Made by a program: the position numbers and the translations under genes | Notes under the pieces: generated by a model | Database searches by the model: none | Seen by the model: only the letters and a program-made list of their open reading frames with translations | Told to the model about the DNA's origin: nothing | Part shown: positions 11,201-22,065 of the stretch, piece by piece | How positions within the stretch are numbered: the stretch's first letter is position 1 | Layout of the letters: each line of letters opens with the position of its first letter | Assembly: GCA_024138025.1 (NCBI GenBank) | Contig: JAMXBD010000063.1 | Span: forward strand, 1,240,001-1,304,000 | Reading direction: 5' to 3' | DNA from: Combretum micranthum | Lineage: Eukaryota > Streptophyta > Magnoliopsida > Myrtales > Combretaceae | Length of the DNA stretch: 64,000 nucleotides

Positions 11201-13162
11201 CTTTATCCAAGTTACACTAAAAAGAAATAAAGTCAATAAGTTCTAGATGCAATGATGCAAATGTTAAAGGAATCAATTTCCCAAAATACTTATTATCGAT
11301 TGAAAAATGAAGCATTAAGGAGAAAGCAATGATAACGAGCTGCTCATAGCATCAAAAGCTCTAACAAATGCCTAATGGACGAGAAAGATTTCTCAAGTAC
11401 AAGATTAAGCCCATGTTGATAATGCGCACCTCTATCATTTTATTTACTACTAAGTAATTGCACAACAAACCCTTGCATCTAGGTACAGACTTGATTTGGC
11501 ATGCTCTTCAAAGCTCCCTAAAATGGTAAACATCTTTAATGTCCATAGACACCACAGTCAACTAGAAAAAAGATACATGGTCATAGGACAAGATGGGACA
11601 AAAAGCTATCTGTCAATACATAGCTTAGACGCTCTGGAGAAGAGGTGTCAGCAGCATTGGCTATTTGATTAAGATCCTTTTGGAGAGCCCTTCCCGTTGC
11701 CAATAGTCCAACCTACATTAGATGATTAAGGAGAAAAAAGGAAGAAAAGGTCATTACTAGTGCTAGAAACATTTTTGCTGTGAAGAAACTATTTTATTTC
11801 ATCCTCAAGAGATTGTTACAACATTGATATATGAAAAACAAAAAGTTGATGAACATAAAATAGAAGCCAACTACAACTACCAACAAAATGGCCACAAATT
11901 TCTAATAGTTTTTAACAAGCATGTGAAAAAATGAAAAGGGGGTTTCTTTCCCCAAAACAAGAACAAAAAAAATTATCATTTAAGAATCCATAAAGTACTA
12001 AAAATATATATATGTGTGTCTATGTGTATGTACATGCATGATAGAGGATCATACCACCACTGACCTTTTTGTTTACCAAGTAACACTTGAATTAGGAATA
12101 CATAATATTGAGGAATATGCGAAAAGAACCCTATTAGATCATTAATACATGTAAAGGACCAGCTTCTTGCAAACAATATAGCAATGAGCGCAGCATTCTA
12201 TAAATAATATGGAACATTAGCTAGGTTCAAATAAAATTAAAGAAATAGAGCATTGATAAGAAAATGCTAGATATTTTAAGCAACCATACTATCTCATCCT
12301 AAAGCTTAAGAACTTTGGTTGAAATGGAATACTCATTCTATGTATATGTTTACCAGAATGAACTGCAAAATAGTTATTCATTTGTTTCACCTGGAAAAAA
12401 TAATTGTATCATAAATAATATCTATTCCATGTAATGTACAATAGATTAAGAATTTATATATCTTTATTTACCAATGGAATTGCTATTCCTCACTGACTAG
12501 AACTTTCTTTTCAAGTATTACTATTTTTTCTCAGCGTGTAGGTCTTAATCCACCGTTCAAGCAATACAAATTCAAAACAAACCAATATCTGAAGATTACT
12601 TACACTTTTTTCTTTAGTAGTACTCCATTTGGACTCAAATGAATGCAAGACCCAAGACAATACAAAAAAATTAACCAACAGTAAAGCCACCACACGGTGA
12701 AGGGCGATCAGATGGTGTCGGATACAAACTCGAGGAGGAACTCAAGGAATCGGAAGGAAACAAACTTCCACCCTTCCTAACCCCATATACTACATATGCA
12801 GAATAGGAGGAATTACACATTAATAAGAAACCCACTAAGATTGCCGAAATTGGAGGCACTTTTAGGGTTTTCAAGGCTTTTGAGATTGAATTCAGAATGA
12901 CCTCAAGTGGGTTTTTCTGGGTTTTGGTTGTAACATGATAATGTTTTGAGGTTGAGCTTGGTTTTACGATTGGAGTTGGTGAACAGTGATGATGACCCAG
13001 TTTGAGAAAACATGTAGAGATTGGATTTTTGGAGAATTTAGGGTTTGCTAAGATGAAATGTTGATGGAATTTGGGGATTAAGCGTGGTGGGGGTAATTGA
13101 ACTGGGAAGGTGTGTTTGAATCTTAAAGCACTGGATTGAGGTAAAAAAAGTGCTGCTGTCAT
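8219..13162 (-). pseudogene. FLAP1: FLAP1-like / DUF1517 chloroplast protein gene, spliced, with lesions
   Basis: Six minus-strand exons carry DUF1517 (FLAP1-like) protein in the right order. Exon 13162-12604 has a Ser/Pro/Thr-rich start like a plastid transit peptide, a hydrophobic segment and a Ser-rich run. Exon 11712-11610 reads VGLLATGRALQKDLNQIA. Exon 10066-10011 reads ALLYHPDYCISGYLA. Exon 9407 to about 9242 reads MEDGEKCFNQLSI and FSNEYI. Exon 8520-8407 reads ITILVAAEGVHEIPSING. Exon 8308-8219 reads AIEVLWTPQNEND and ends DYPLLRPL-stop, the usual family C-terminus. A further exon near 12337-12302 reads TKVLKL then TAG where the family has Gln. Damage: in-frame stops at 12673-12671 and about 33 bases later; donors at 11609 and 8406 are AT instead of GT; the acceptor at 10067 is AA instead of AG; no clear donor after FSNEYI. 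In Arabidopsis, FLAP1 acts in chloroplast acclimation to fluctuating light. A functional copy is probably elsewhere. Non-standard splicing is a less likely alternative. Confidence 0.75.
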
Positions 13163-14597
13163 GACGCAGGGTGAATAGTAAAAACAATATGCTCCTTCAC
13201 TTTGCTGAATAAAATAAGGTGGTATCGAATTTTAATTCAAAGTGATTGTAATAGGGTTATAATGACTATTACAATATTTATTTGATGTCAAAAGTAAAAC
13301 AAATAATTATTAGAGGAAGATGTAAAATATCTATAATGCCTTATATTTATTATAGGAAAAAAAAAAGAATAATTGTATAGGTATTATTTTTAAGATAAAG
13401 GTATTTATGAAAAAGTTAAAAAATAGATCATTGAATGTGAATTCATAGGTTAGAAACATGAATTGCCATTCATTATTTTACGCAATAACAATTCATTAAA
13501 AAATTATCATTTCTTTAAAGTGAACACCTAATATCAATTTTACGTTGAACGAGAAAGGACTAGGATTGAAACTGAGTAGCCTTTTGCACTTTTGGAATGT
13601 TGTGATGACATCATGATTATGAAATGATATTCAACTATAACTAACTAAAGAATTATTTTAAAAGATCCAACCTTGCATAATGCGATTACTTTTAAATTGA
13701 GAATCAAGATATATGTTCATACAAAACAACGAAAATTCCGCTTCTCTTATTGAGTCATTGAGTGACATAAAAGTTAAGACCTTTGTATAACAACATCCAA
13801 ATTTTTTTGTGCGATTTTTGTGCATGTTGAGTGGAACGCTTTACCAGATCACAATTCCCACTTTGAATTTCAATTTCAATGCCCCATAATGGATAAACAT
13901 CATTAAAACTACTATGGGCATTTTTACATCAAATATATATTATAGGATACTTCCGAGCACATTCTAAGTTGGGTGAGTTCTATTCTTATTTTAAGTTGGT
14001 TCATATTGGTTTGGTGTGGTTTAATTATTTAACATCAAATACACGTATATGACACTTCATTTTTTTCCCCTCTCTTTTGCTTACTATCTTCCATGACGTG
14101 AAAGCTTTTCTACCTTGTTTCGAGAAAGCTAGTTTGTGATTGATAAGGCAACAAGCAAACACAACGGCCATGGTTAGTTGCTCAAATTAAAGATATGTCC
14201 TAAAAAATGGATTTTTAAACCCCCATACTCTTAGTTGGCCAAAAAAAAAAAAAATCTACTCCTTAGAATTCATATTTCTTTGTGACTCTTATTGTGTTAA
14301 TGTCCATCCTGCTGCTAAGGAGTTTAATGATGCATTGAACTTTTTTTTACATTTAATATCAATTCTTCCTTTGGCCAAAAGAAAAATTAAAATCAAATTC
14401 ATATTAATTGATTCCACAATTGCAAATCATGAACTGCTGGTCTAACTAGTCACCGATTTATGACGGACGGTCTAAATTTAAGTCCGAATCGTAAGTAAGA
14501 CTACTTAGACTAAAGGAAATTGTATGATTGTTGATCTATCAAATAAAAATTACACAAATACTAATTAAATAAAATTAATTATCAAAATACCGACGTA

Positions 14598-14659
14598 AAA
14601 TCGCATCTTATAGTCGTGATTTATGTATAAATGTGAATCGTGTCTATAAGATATGATTT
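14598..14659. repeat. Imperfect inverted repeat
   Basis: Arms at 14598-14613 and 14644-14659 pair at 14 of 16 positions around a 30-base loop that itself contains related GTGATTTATG and GTGAATCGTG wording. It lies 62 bases left of a second, better hairpin, so the two may be parts of one degraded element. Confidence 0.6.
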
Positions 14660-14721
14660 ATGTACAAATATTAGTAAATTGCATCTTCAAGAGCAATTCA
14701 CTTTAAGCAACGGTTAATCAC

Positions 14722-14787
14722 CCTTTGAAAATATGATTTAGCACTGCATTATTTTGCTTAATACGTGCTGAATCATATTTTCAAAGG
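14722..14787. repeat. 23-bp near-perfect inverted repeat (hairpin)
   Basis: Arms at 14722-14744 and 14765-14787 are complementary at 22 of 23 positions, and the single exception would be a G-U pair in RNA. The loop is 20 bases. No gene is next to it. It could be a tiny fold-back element or the stem of a small-RNA precursor; the sequence alone cannot tell which. Confidence 0.8.
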
Positions 14788-16938
14788 ACGCTTCTTTTGT
14801 AAAAGCCTAAGTCCATATTCAAAGGGCAATTTAATATTGGTACTTTTGTAATTAATATCATCTTATTTTTATTTAGGAATATTTTTTTTAAAGATCGATA
14901 GACATATATTTCACTCTATTAGACCAAGATGATTTAATTTCTAGATCAAAGGTGCTAAGTATTTTATCTTACCTAAACATCATCTCTGTCTTCGCTATTT
15001 TTGTCCCTTATGTTTCTCTAAACTCTTAAGGCATATCTTTATATCCTTAAAATAAATTTATTGTCAAAAACTAGATGTTGGTACCTTGGTACTTCTAAGG
15101 CTAACATACTCATGACATACGATAACAGCAAGTCCAAATTTTTTTAAAGTAATGATGTTAAAAAAAATTGACGTTATTAATAAGTCGTAAAAAACCCATG
15201 ATCAACAATTCCAACACTATAAGTAAAATATACAATTTGTTAAGAATAAGGCATCCAGGGTACTACAAGATTTATAAATTCAAAAGATGGTGACAATAAA
15301 TTCAAACCTTAACAGACACAACTTTTAAAATAAAAAAATGGTATTAAAATTCCTTGGAAAAAGAAATGTTTAACAATGGAAACATAAATGTAGTACTATA
15401 ATCGAAAAAAATATCCACGGCAAGTGATCAAAAGCTACACTAGTTAAAAAAAGTAAAAATAAAAATAAAAATAATTTGGCCAAAAAAAAGAAAAAATTAA
15501 AAATAAAAATCGCACAATATACACACATAAGTCAATAACGTGCAACGTGAATTTGAGAATACAAGAGCTTTTGTTGGGTTTTATGAGTGTGGAGACGAGA
15601 GGCATAAAGGGTCATGGATGGTAACATAAGTGGAAATAAAAAAGTATAGTGGAAAATAAAGAGAGATGATGGAAGATAGAAGATGAATGAGAATAGAGGA
15701 AGGGCTGATAAGGTGCAACACACTATTATTGAAACAATCAAACTAGTTATGATATTAGATTATAGTAGATAACCTGACTTGTATGAGGCTTATCCTATCA
15801 CAAAGAAAAGCATATAAGAGAGAATAAGAAAAAGCATATGAGATAAAGGACCTATCTTTCGGGTAGAGAAAACCGTGGGATAAAATCTCCTTCCACTAAT
15901 GGGACTTTGTGTAGATACATTAGCATTGGATCTTATTAGGATCACAAGCAAGAGCGGACAAAGGATGATACGATTAGGGGAAGATTTTAATTAAGTTAAT
16001 TTTAGAATAATTTATATGTATTTGGTTACTATTAAAACTATATTGCATCTTATATATGTATAAAAATTTTATTAATGATTTCATCTTAATATTTTCTAAC
16101 TTCATAAGTGTGAAAAAAAATTATCCAATAAATAATTAAGGGTATTAGTGAATTTGTTAACATACTATATATATATAAATATATAACTTTAAAATTAATT
16201 ATCAATTAAAAATAGAGTTAATAGATGATATAATTCATATTAATTAGACATACTTTATGTGATAAAATCATAACATTTGTAATATGAACAATATAATTAT
16301 TAGTTGTAGTATACTACGAATAAAAAATAGTTGTTCATAAAAATTTATTAATTAAATATATAATTTTATGATAAATGGATTTAATGTTATTGGTTATTGT
16401 GAAAGAAATAAGTTTAAAAAAAAAAGAATGAGTGAGAGAAAAAGATAATGCAATAATAATGTATCTTGAAAAAAAAGGGAAAGAGAATGTAATAAATACA
16501 CTCATGGGATCATCATGGAATTCAAACCCATGACCCATAGATGTATAACCAAACACATAACCACTAGATGATATTTTATTTTGTGTTATTATTTGCTTTT
16601 CATAATATCCATATAACAAATATATTTTTTTCTTAGTTAAAAAATTTTCAAAAAGTCAACTTTTTCGTGCAGAAAAGGGGGGGTGGGGTGTGAGGGAAAG
16701 GTTAAGGGGGCCCTACGAATTTTATTTGGTGAACAATTGAACAACTTAAATTTTAATTTCGGTATATATATAACATCCAAGATATACTCTAACACCTCTA
16801 AACTCAAACAAAGCTACACTACAAAGGATAATTATCTTTAAAGTTGAGGGCCCTAAAAAACAATAAGGAGAAGAAGAAGAAGAAGAAGAACACAAAGGTC
16901 ATTTAATAGATATTAAAATACGGTTTCATAAGTTCACT

Positions 16939-17100
16939 GGAGCATTTGCATACCAGTATCAAAGTTTAATCATTATTTACAAACTTAAGAGTTTCTTTTG
17001 CCAATTTATCAAAATTGATGGAGCATTTGCATACCTGTATCAAAGTTTAATCATTATTTACAAACTCTAAGAGTTGTTTTGCCAATTTATCAAATTGATG
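16939..17100. repeat. 81-bp tandem duplication
   Basis: Two head-to-tail copies begin with GGAGCATTTGCATACC at 16939 and 17020. They differ by a few substitutions and one-base indels. The duplication lies about 460 bases left of the large Gypsy element. Confidence 0.85.
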
Positions 17101-17560
17101 AAATATTATAATGAACTTTGAAAATTAATGATTTATATTTATACTAAGATTTCTCCCTTTGTTATAAAACTATTCTTAGTGTTACATTCTTGTTTGGGTT
17201 TTCTAGGCTTGGCCATGTAGATTCTATATCATTATAGATAAGGTAAGCATGAAGCATGTACAAACAGTAAACATGAGCTAAAAAAATGGTCTCGATGTAG
17301 GTACTTCAATGCTAAATTTAAAGAGAACTCAGAAAGGGAGAACTACATTAACAAAGGAAGAAAGGTATGAAGGAGAATAATTATCTCAATTTTCCAAACT
17401 AACGGGGTTGGTCAATCGATATAAATGTTGAAAGGAGGATCTCATCATATCAAACAAAGACACTCCTTAATCTTGCATATCACAAGCAAATTTATAAGTG
17501 CAGACTAATGTTACATGGGACACATCCCTTTAGTGAAAGGATCTTGATGATTAGGCTTTG

Positions 17561-17565
17561 AGATG
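17561..17565. other. Target-site duplication, left copy (AGATG)
   Basis: AGATG directly precedes the outer TG of the left LTR and is repeated exactly at 30220-30224 beyond the outer CA of the right LTR. A 5-bp duplication is the normal size for Gypsy integrases. Confidence 0.85.
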
Positions 17566-18867
17566 TGTCAAGCGTAATATTTTTCCTTCTTTAATTCGAT
17601 CCATGTTAAGCCCAGTCCACTTAATATAGATACTCTACACAATTAGAGAAAGTTTTTGAAAATCTTTTTTAAAAAATCATTAAAAAATTGATTTGGAGCC
17701 ACCACCAACATAAGTTGGAAAAAATAATAAAATTAAGGCTAGCTAGGCGGGCTATTCTTAATTTAAGCTATACTGATCCATGAGCTTTTTCTAAAAAAAA
17801 TTAATTTTTAGAAAAATACTTAACTAAAGAATTTTGGGGACTATCTATGACACCTAAAGAGGTCACCTCTTATAAGCTTTTAAAATTCAATAGGCTTTAA
17901 TTGAAATATGTTATATTCTATTTACACCAATATATATTTACATACAAAAAATACAAAATTGAAGATTACCTGAATATGTAAAGTTCTAAAAACCTGAAAA
18001 GTTCAGAATTAGTAAAAATCAATAAATTCCAATCAATTTTGATCAAACAGAGCGCTAATACGGGTCAAGCCAAGTTGTGGCTGTGTTGGGCAGGGGAGAA
18101 TTTGGCTTGGACAGGTGCGGATCTAGTACGTTCTGTTAGTGGCGTGTCAGCCTGGTTGTGTTCGGCAGGAGCGGGTCTGATTTGTTTGGCTAGGACGTGC
18201 TCTGGCGCGTGAAGGAGATGGCCAGCGGTGTGTCTGGTTCGTATGGGAGAGATGGAGATGGCTGGGACAAGTTTAGTTCGTGTGGGAGGATGGAGATGGC
18301 TGGGATGAGTTTTGTTTGTGTGGGGGAGATGGAGATATTGGGACGAGTTCTGTTCGTGAGGGGGAGATGGAGTGGCTGGGACGAGTCCTATTCGTGGGGG
18401 TAGATGGAGATGGATGGGACGAGTCCTGTTCGCGTGGGGGAGATGGAGGCTGGGTTGCGTTTTGGGAAGGAGATGGATGGCTGGTGCGTTCGTGATGCGA
18501 GGGAGATGGTGGTTCGAATGGGTGAAGGCGGCTGGTCGTGTGGGAGATGCGAGGGAGGTGGTGGTGGTGGTGGTGGTGTCGGTAGGAGATGCGAGGAAGC
18601 AATTGAAGGAGATGGATCGTGCTTCGTGAGATGTTGAAGATGGAGAGCGTTGCGTGGAAGATGGAGATGGGTTTGGTTGGTGGGGTGCTCGTGTTTAGAC
18701 CTGAGGTGTGCTTTTGTGAGGAAGATGAATTTTTTTATTGTTATGTTTAAATTTTATTATTTATTATTTTTATTGAATTTTTTCGTTTTTTATTTTAATT
18801 TTAATTTTTCTTTGAATTTTTATTATTTATTATTTTTATTTTATAAAGCAAAAATGAAGTGTCTACA
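17566..18867 (-). repeat. Left (3') LTR of the large Gypsy element
   Basis: The LTR is 1302 bp. It begins TGTCAAGCG on the plus strand and ends GTGTCTACA, which is the LTR start TGTAGACAC when read on the coding strand. Its first 230 bases and last 260 bases align well with the right LTR. Its middle (about 17790-18615) is a GC-rich block that the right LTR lacks. It lacks about 260 bases present in the right LTR near 29812-30070. Confidence 0.9.
18240..18460. repeat. GC-rich 38-39-bp minisatellite inside the left LTR
   Basis: Five to six head-to-tail units of about 38 bases follow the pattern GTGTGGGGGAGATGGAGATG then GCTGGGACGAGTTCTGTTC, with substitutions and short indels. The block stands out as G-rich in AT-rich surroundings. 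Open frames across it on both strands are by-products of the repeat and not genes. Confidence 0.8.
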
Positions 18868-18881
18868 GCTGCCTCTTTTTG
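18868..18881 (-). other. Polypurine tract of the large Gypsy element
   Basis: Read on the minus strand, AAAAAGAGGCAGC ends exactly where the 3' LTR starts (TGTAGACAC). A purine-rich run here primes plus-strand DNA synthesis in LTR retrotransposons. It has one C interruption. Confidence 0.65.
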
Positions 18882-18980
18882 TAGTGAAGTTTGATGAAAA
18901 CTTTACCACAAAGACCGAAAATAAACCACTACTTTTGCCTTTGATTCAAACCAAAGAGGGGATAATAGAAATGAGACTTG

Positions 18981-19445
18981 GTGCTAGATTCTCTATCGAA
19001 TCTAGGCTTAGTGGATTGCTAGATTATCTGTCGAATCTAAGCTTAGTTAAAACGCTAGGCTATCTGTCGAACCTAGGCTTTGTGGATTTTAGATTATTTG
19101 TCGAACCTAGGTTTAGTGGATTGCTAAATTATCTATCAAATCTAGGCTTAGTTAAAATGCTAGGCTATCTGTTGAACCTAGGCTTTGTAGATAGCTAGAT
19201 TATCTATTGAACCTAGGTTTAGTGGATTGCTAAATTATCTATCGAATCTAGGCTTAGTTAAAATGCTAGGCTCTCTGTCGAACCTGGCTTTGTAGATTGC
19301 TAGATTATTTGTCGAATCTAGGCTTTGTTAAAATAATAGGCTATCTATCGAACCTAGGCTTTTTGGTTTGCTAGATTATCTATCGAATCTAGGCTTTAAT
19401 GGATTGCTAGATTATCCGTCGAATCTGGGCTTGGTTAAAATGCTA
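18981..19445. repeat. Tandem array of ~35-bp units in the Gypsy 3' UTR
   Basis: About a dozen units share the core GATTATCTGTCGAATCTAGG followed by CTTAGTTAAAA, CTTTGTG or similar ends. Units alternate in type so that a three-unit block of about 105 bp repeats: the GATTGCT starts fall at 19014, 19119 and 19225. A two-unit step follows. Tandem repeats at this place, between integrase and the 3' LTR, are a known trait of Tat/Ogre elements and a proposed source of plant satellites. Confidence 0.85.
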
Positions 19446-20101
19446 CCATCCATCTATCGGTATGGATTATCTTAATTTTGTTCATTTGAATTTGTCTTAG
19501 TTCTCCTCAACTCAAGAATTTTATTCCAGCACAGTAACCACTCATTACCTAATTTTGATGCATTGCTGCTCTTTATTTTCTCTTTTCTCCTTTTTTTCTA
19601 AAAAAATAAATGCTATGTTGATCACCTAACATCATTCGTCACTAGTCACATGGTATTTATCAAAATTATGTCATGGACCGAATCTTAACACCTATCCTTA
19701 GGTATATCTTAAGTCCCTGTTTTGAATCGTTTATCCAATCATATTAGAACGTTAGTTTATGCTACTAATCCATGATTAATTTAAAGTATATGTGTGTATC
19801 GATAGTATGAATGAGAGTAAAGTAGAGGAGTTATATAATGTATATGAAGAAAGACTCTTAATTGGTGTTTAGAAAATTTTGTCAATGACCTATCCAACGC
19901 ATAACAAACTTTACGAATATCAACTTTACTTGCAATGAATGAAAAATCAATCCAAAATAGTACAAGATAACAAAGAGTTTCAATGAACAAGACAGTGTCG
20001 ATTAGCTCAAGGGTAATATAACTTCACAGCATCTGAATTCACTGGGTCCCTCAAACTTGGACCATCCATCTCAACTAACACTAATACTCCTCTGTCAATA
20101 C
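19446..20101. other. 3' non-coding part of the large Gypsy element
   Basis: This lies between the integrase C-terminal region and the tandem array. Translations in all frames are unremarkable, and the frame at 19990-19781 (minus) has no recognisable domain. I see no extra gene here. Confidence 0.5.
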
Positions 20102-20383
20102 TCATTTTATCACATAGGGGCCTTCGTAGTTTAGAGTGAATTTTCCTCTGGAATCTTTGACATTTGGCAATACTTTCCTTAACACCAAATCTCTTTCTTT
20201 GAAGTATCCAGGCCTAACTTTTTTGTTGAAGGCTCGAATCATTCGTTGTTGGTAACACTGACCATGACATAGTACTATCAATCTCTTTTCATCAATTAGG
20301 TTCAATTGGTCAATCCTCTTCTTCACCCACTCAACTTCATCTAATTGCGTTTCTGTTAGCACCCTAAATGATGGAATCTCCAC
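20102..20383 (-). pseudogene. Integrase C-terminal region of the large Gypsy element
   Basis: The translation contains DEVEWVKKRIDQLNLIDEKR and VRPGYFKERDLVLRK followed by KFTLNYEGPYVIK. This is the standard C-terminal wording of plant Tat-type integrases, which helps bind DNA after the catalytic core. It is separated from the core by about 300 bases with stops. No chromodomain is seen, as expected for this branch. Confidence 0.85.
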
Positions 20384-20686
20384 TTCTATAGGTAATACTA
20401 CTTCGGTGCCATATACAAGTGAATAGGGAGTTGCCCCTTGGAAGTCCTGACAGATGTTCTGTAGGCCATGAGAGCAAAAGGTATTTCATGCCAATCTTTA
20501 TATGTAACTGCCATTTTTCAATGATCTTCTTGATATTTTTATTTGCGCTTCTACTACCCCATTCATTGAGGATGATATGGGGTGGAATTTTTGTGATTGA
20601 TCTTGAATTGTTGGCACACTTCTATCATAGTCTTATTATTTAGATTGGTACCGTTGTCTGTAATGATAGACTGTGGTGCACCATAC

Positions 20687-21013
20687 CTAGGAGTTATGTC
20701 CCTTGGTCACGTTAGTATATGATGAGGCTTCCACCCACTTGGTGAAGTAATCGATAGCAACCAGTATGAACCTATACTCATTTAAGGCCTTTGGTGTAAT
20801 CGGGCCAATCATATCTATTCCCCACATGGAAAATGGCCAAGGAACAGATAACACATGCAACTCCTGGGGCGGGCAATTTATCCAATTAGCATAGATTTGG
20901 CATAAATGACAATGCTTCACATATTTAATACAATCTGATTCTATGGTCATCCAAAAATACCCCATCCTCACTATCTTTGAGCCAGCATGTACCCATTCAT
21001 GTGTGGACCACAA
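20687..21013 (-). pseudogene. Integrase zinc-binding and N-terminal core, large Gypsy element
   Basis: MWSTHEWVHAGSKIVRMGYF and CIKYVKHCHLCQIYAN give the Cys pair of the HHCC zinc region. WGIDMIGPI and VAIDYFTKWVEA mark the start of the catalytic core with its first conserved Asp. The frame ends before the second Asp and the Glu of the DDE triad. A minus-strand remnant continues in shifted frames to 20384. The protein would insert the element's DNA copy into the host genome. Confidence 0.85.
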
Positions 21014-21019
21014 ACTCCT

Positions 21020-21881
21020 TCATGTACCTCTTTCATTAGCTGCTCCGCCTCCTTCTCGTCTACACCTTAATAAAGTGGTATCAAATGATCTTTTACTTAA
21101 AGTAGATCCACTTACCAAGAAATGTGATGCCAACCGCCTTAATGCTTTCCAATCTTTACTATCTGCCTTGTCTAGATATTTGACAGACTGCAAATCTGTC
21201 AAAATGTCATGAAACCATGGCTTTTGGTCTTCTACCTTGTCAGTGACTAAGCATAACGCAGGCTTTCTCTCCACTTCGATTTTTAATGGTTGTATCTCAA
21301 TCCCATCTAACATTTTGACCATAGAAGCAAGTGTTGCCAAGGCATCTGCAAACTGATTATGAGTTCCAGGTATATAAATGAATGATATTGTCTCAAATTC
21401 CTCCATTAATTTGTAAGATGCTTGTGATATGGTATCAACTTGCTATCTTTTGTCCTATATTCTCCTATTGTTTGGAGTATTATAAGAGATAAATCACCAT
21501 AGACTTCTAACTCATCGATCCCCATGTCTAAGGCCATCTTTATCTCCATGATACATGCTTCATATTTGCTATGTTATTGGTATACGAGAATGTCAACTTT
21601 GCTGCTACTGGAAAATGACTACCTTCTGGTGATACCAAAACTACCCCAATCCCGCAACTGAACACATTTGCAACTCCATCAAAATATAACTTCCACTTCG
21701 ATACTTCATCTTGCTTCTCACTAGTCATTTCTCCAGTCATCATGATATTTTCATCAGGGAATTTAATTTCTGAACTTTGGTTAACGTCTCCTACTAGATA
21801 TTCTGCCAATTGGTCTGCCAGTACTTGACCCTTAACTGCCTCTTGTTTCACATATTGAATATCAAATTCTGACAACAACAT
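21020..21881 (-). pseudogene. RNase H and linker region, large Gypsy element
   Basis: The right half (21881-21540) has LLSEFDIQYV, VLADQLAEYL and KLYFDGVANVFSCGIGVVL, the start of plant Gypsy RNase H with its first Asp. FSYTNNIANMKH shows the second box damaged, where NNxAEYEA would be expected. The left half (21406-21020) reads FIYIPGTHNQFADALATLAS, the RNase H-integrase linker, and ends in GGGAANERGT. A frame break near 21410-21540 removes part of the domain, so the enzyme is probably dead. Confidence 0.8.
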
Positions 21882-22065
21882 TTACCACTTTGATATTTTC
21901 CCACTAAAGCTGGCTTCTCAGCTAGACACCTTAACAGGTCATGCCTGGTTAACAGCTTAACTGAATAGTACAATGTGTATTAGTGAAGTCGGTGCATTAC
22001 CCATACTAGTGTGCAACAAGCTCTTTCAACCTCTGAATACTTCTACCCTTCGGTAAACTTCTTAC

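Larger units (their letters stand above)
13163..17560. other. Intergenic region, AT-rich, no coding sequence recognised
   Basis: The left end is the upstream side of the FLAP1-like pseudogene. Short reading frames here (15741-15532 and 16619-16335, both minus) have low-complexity, hydrophobic translations and no recognisable domain. Structured items are two inverted repeats (14598-14659 and 14722-14787), an 81-bp tandem duplication (16939-17100), a GAA run near 16870 and a G-rich patch near 16676-16690. Confidence 0.6.

Noticed and set aside
12511..12693. Open frame overlapping exon 1 of the FLAP1-like gene
   Set aside because: A shifted frame of the same exon. The family wording FFCIVLGLAFI is in the other frame.
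18273..18602. Minus-strand open frame of 109 codons, His/Pro/Ser-rich, plus four overlapping plus-strand frames
   Set aside because: They are by-products of the GC-rich 38-bp repeat in the LTR. The translation is low complexity and frames are open on both strands.
18650..19198. Plus-strand open frame of 182 codons across the LTR end and tandem array
   Set aside because: It runs through the LTR boundary, polypurine tract and tandem repeats of an element coded on the other strand. The repeated GLLDYLSNLSLVK-like wording reflects the DNA repeat.
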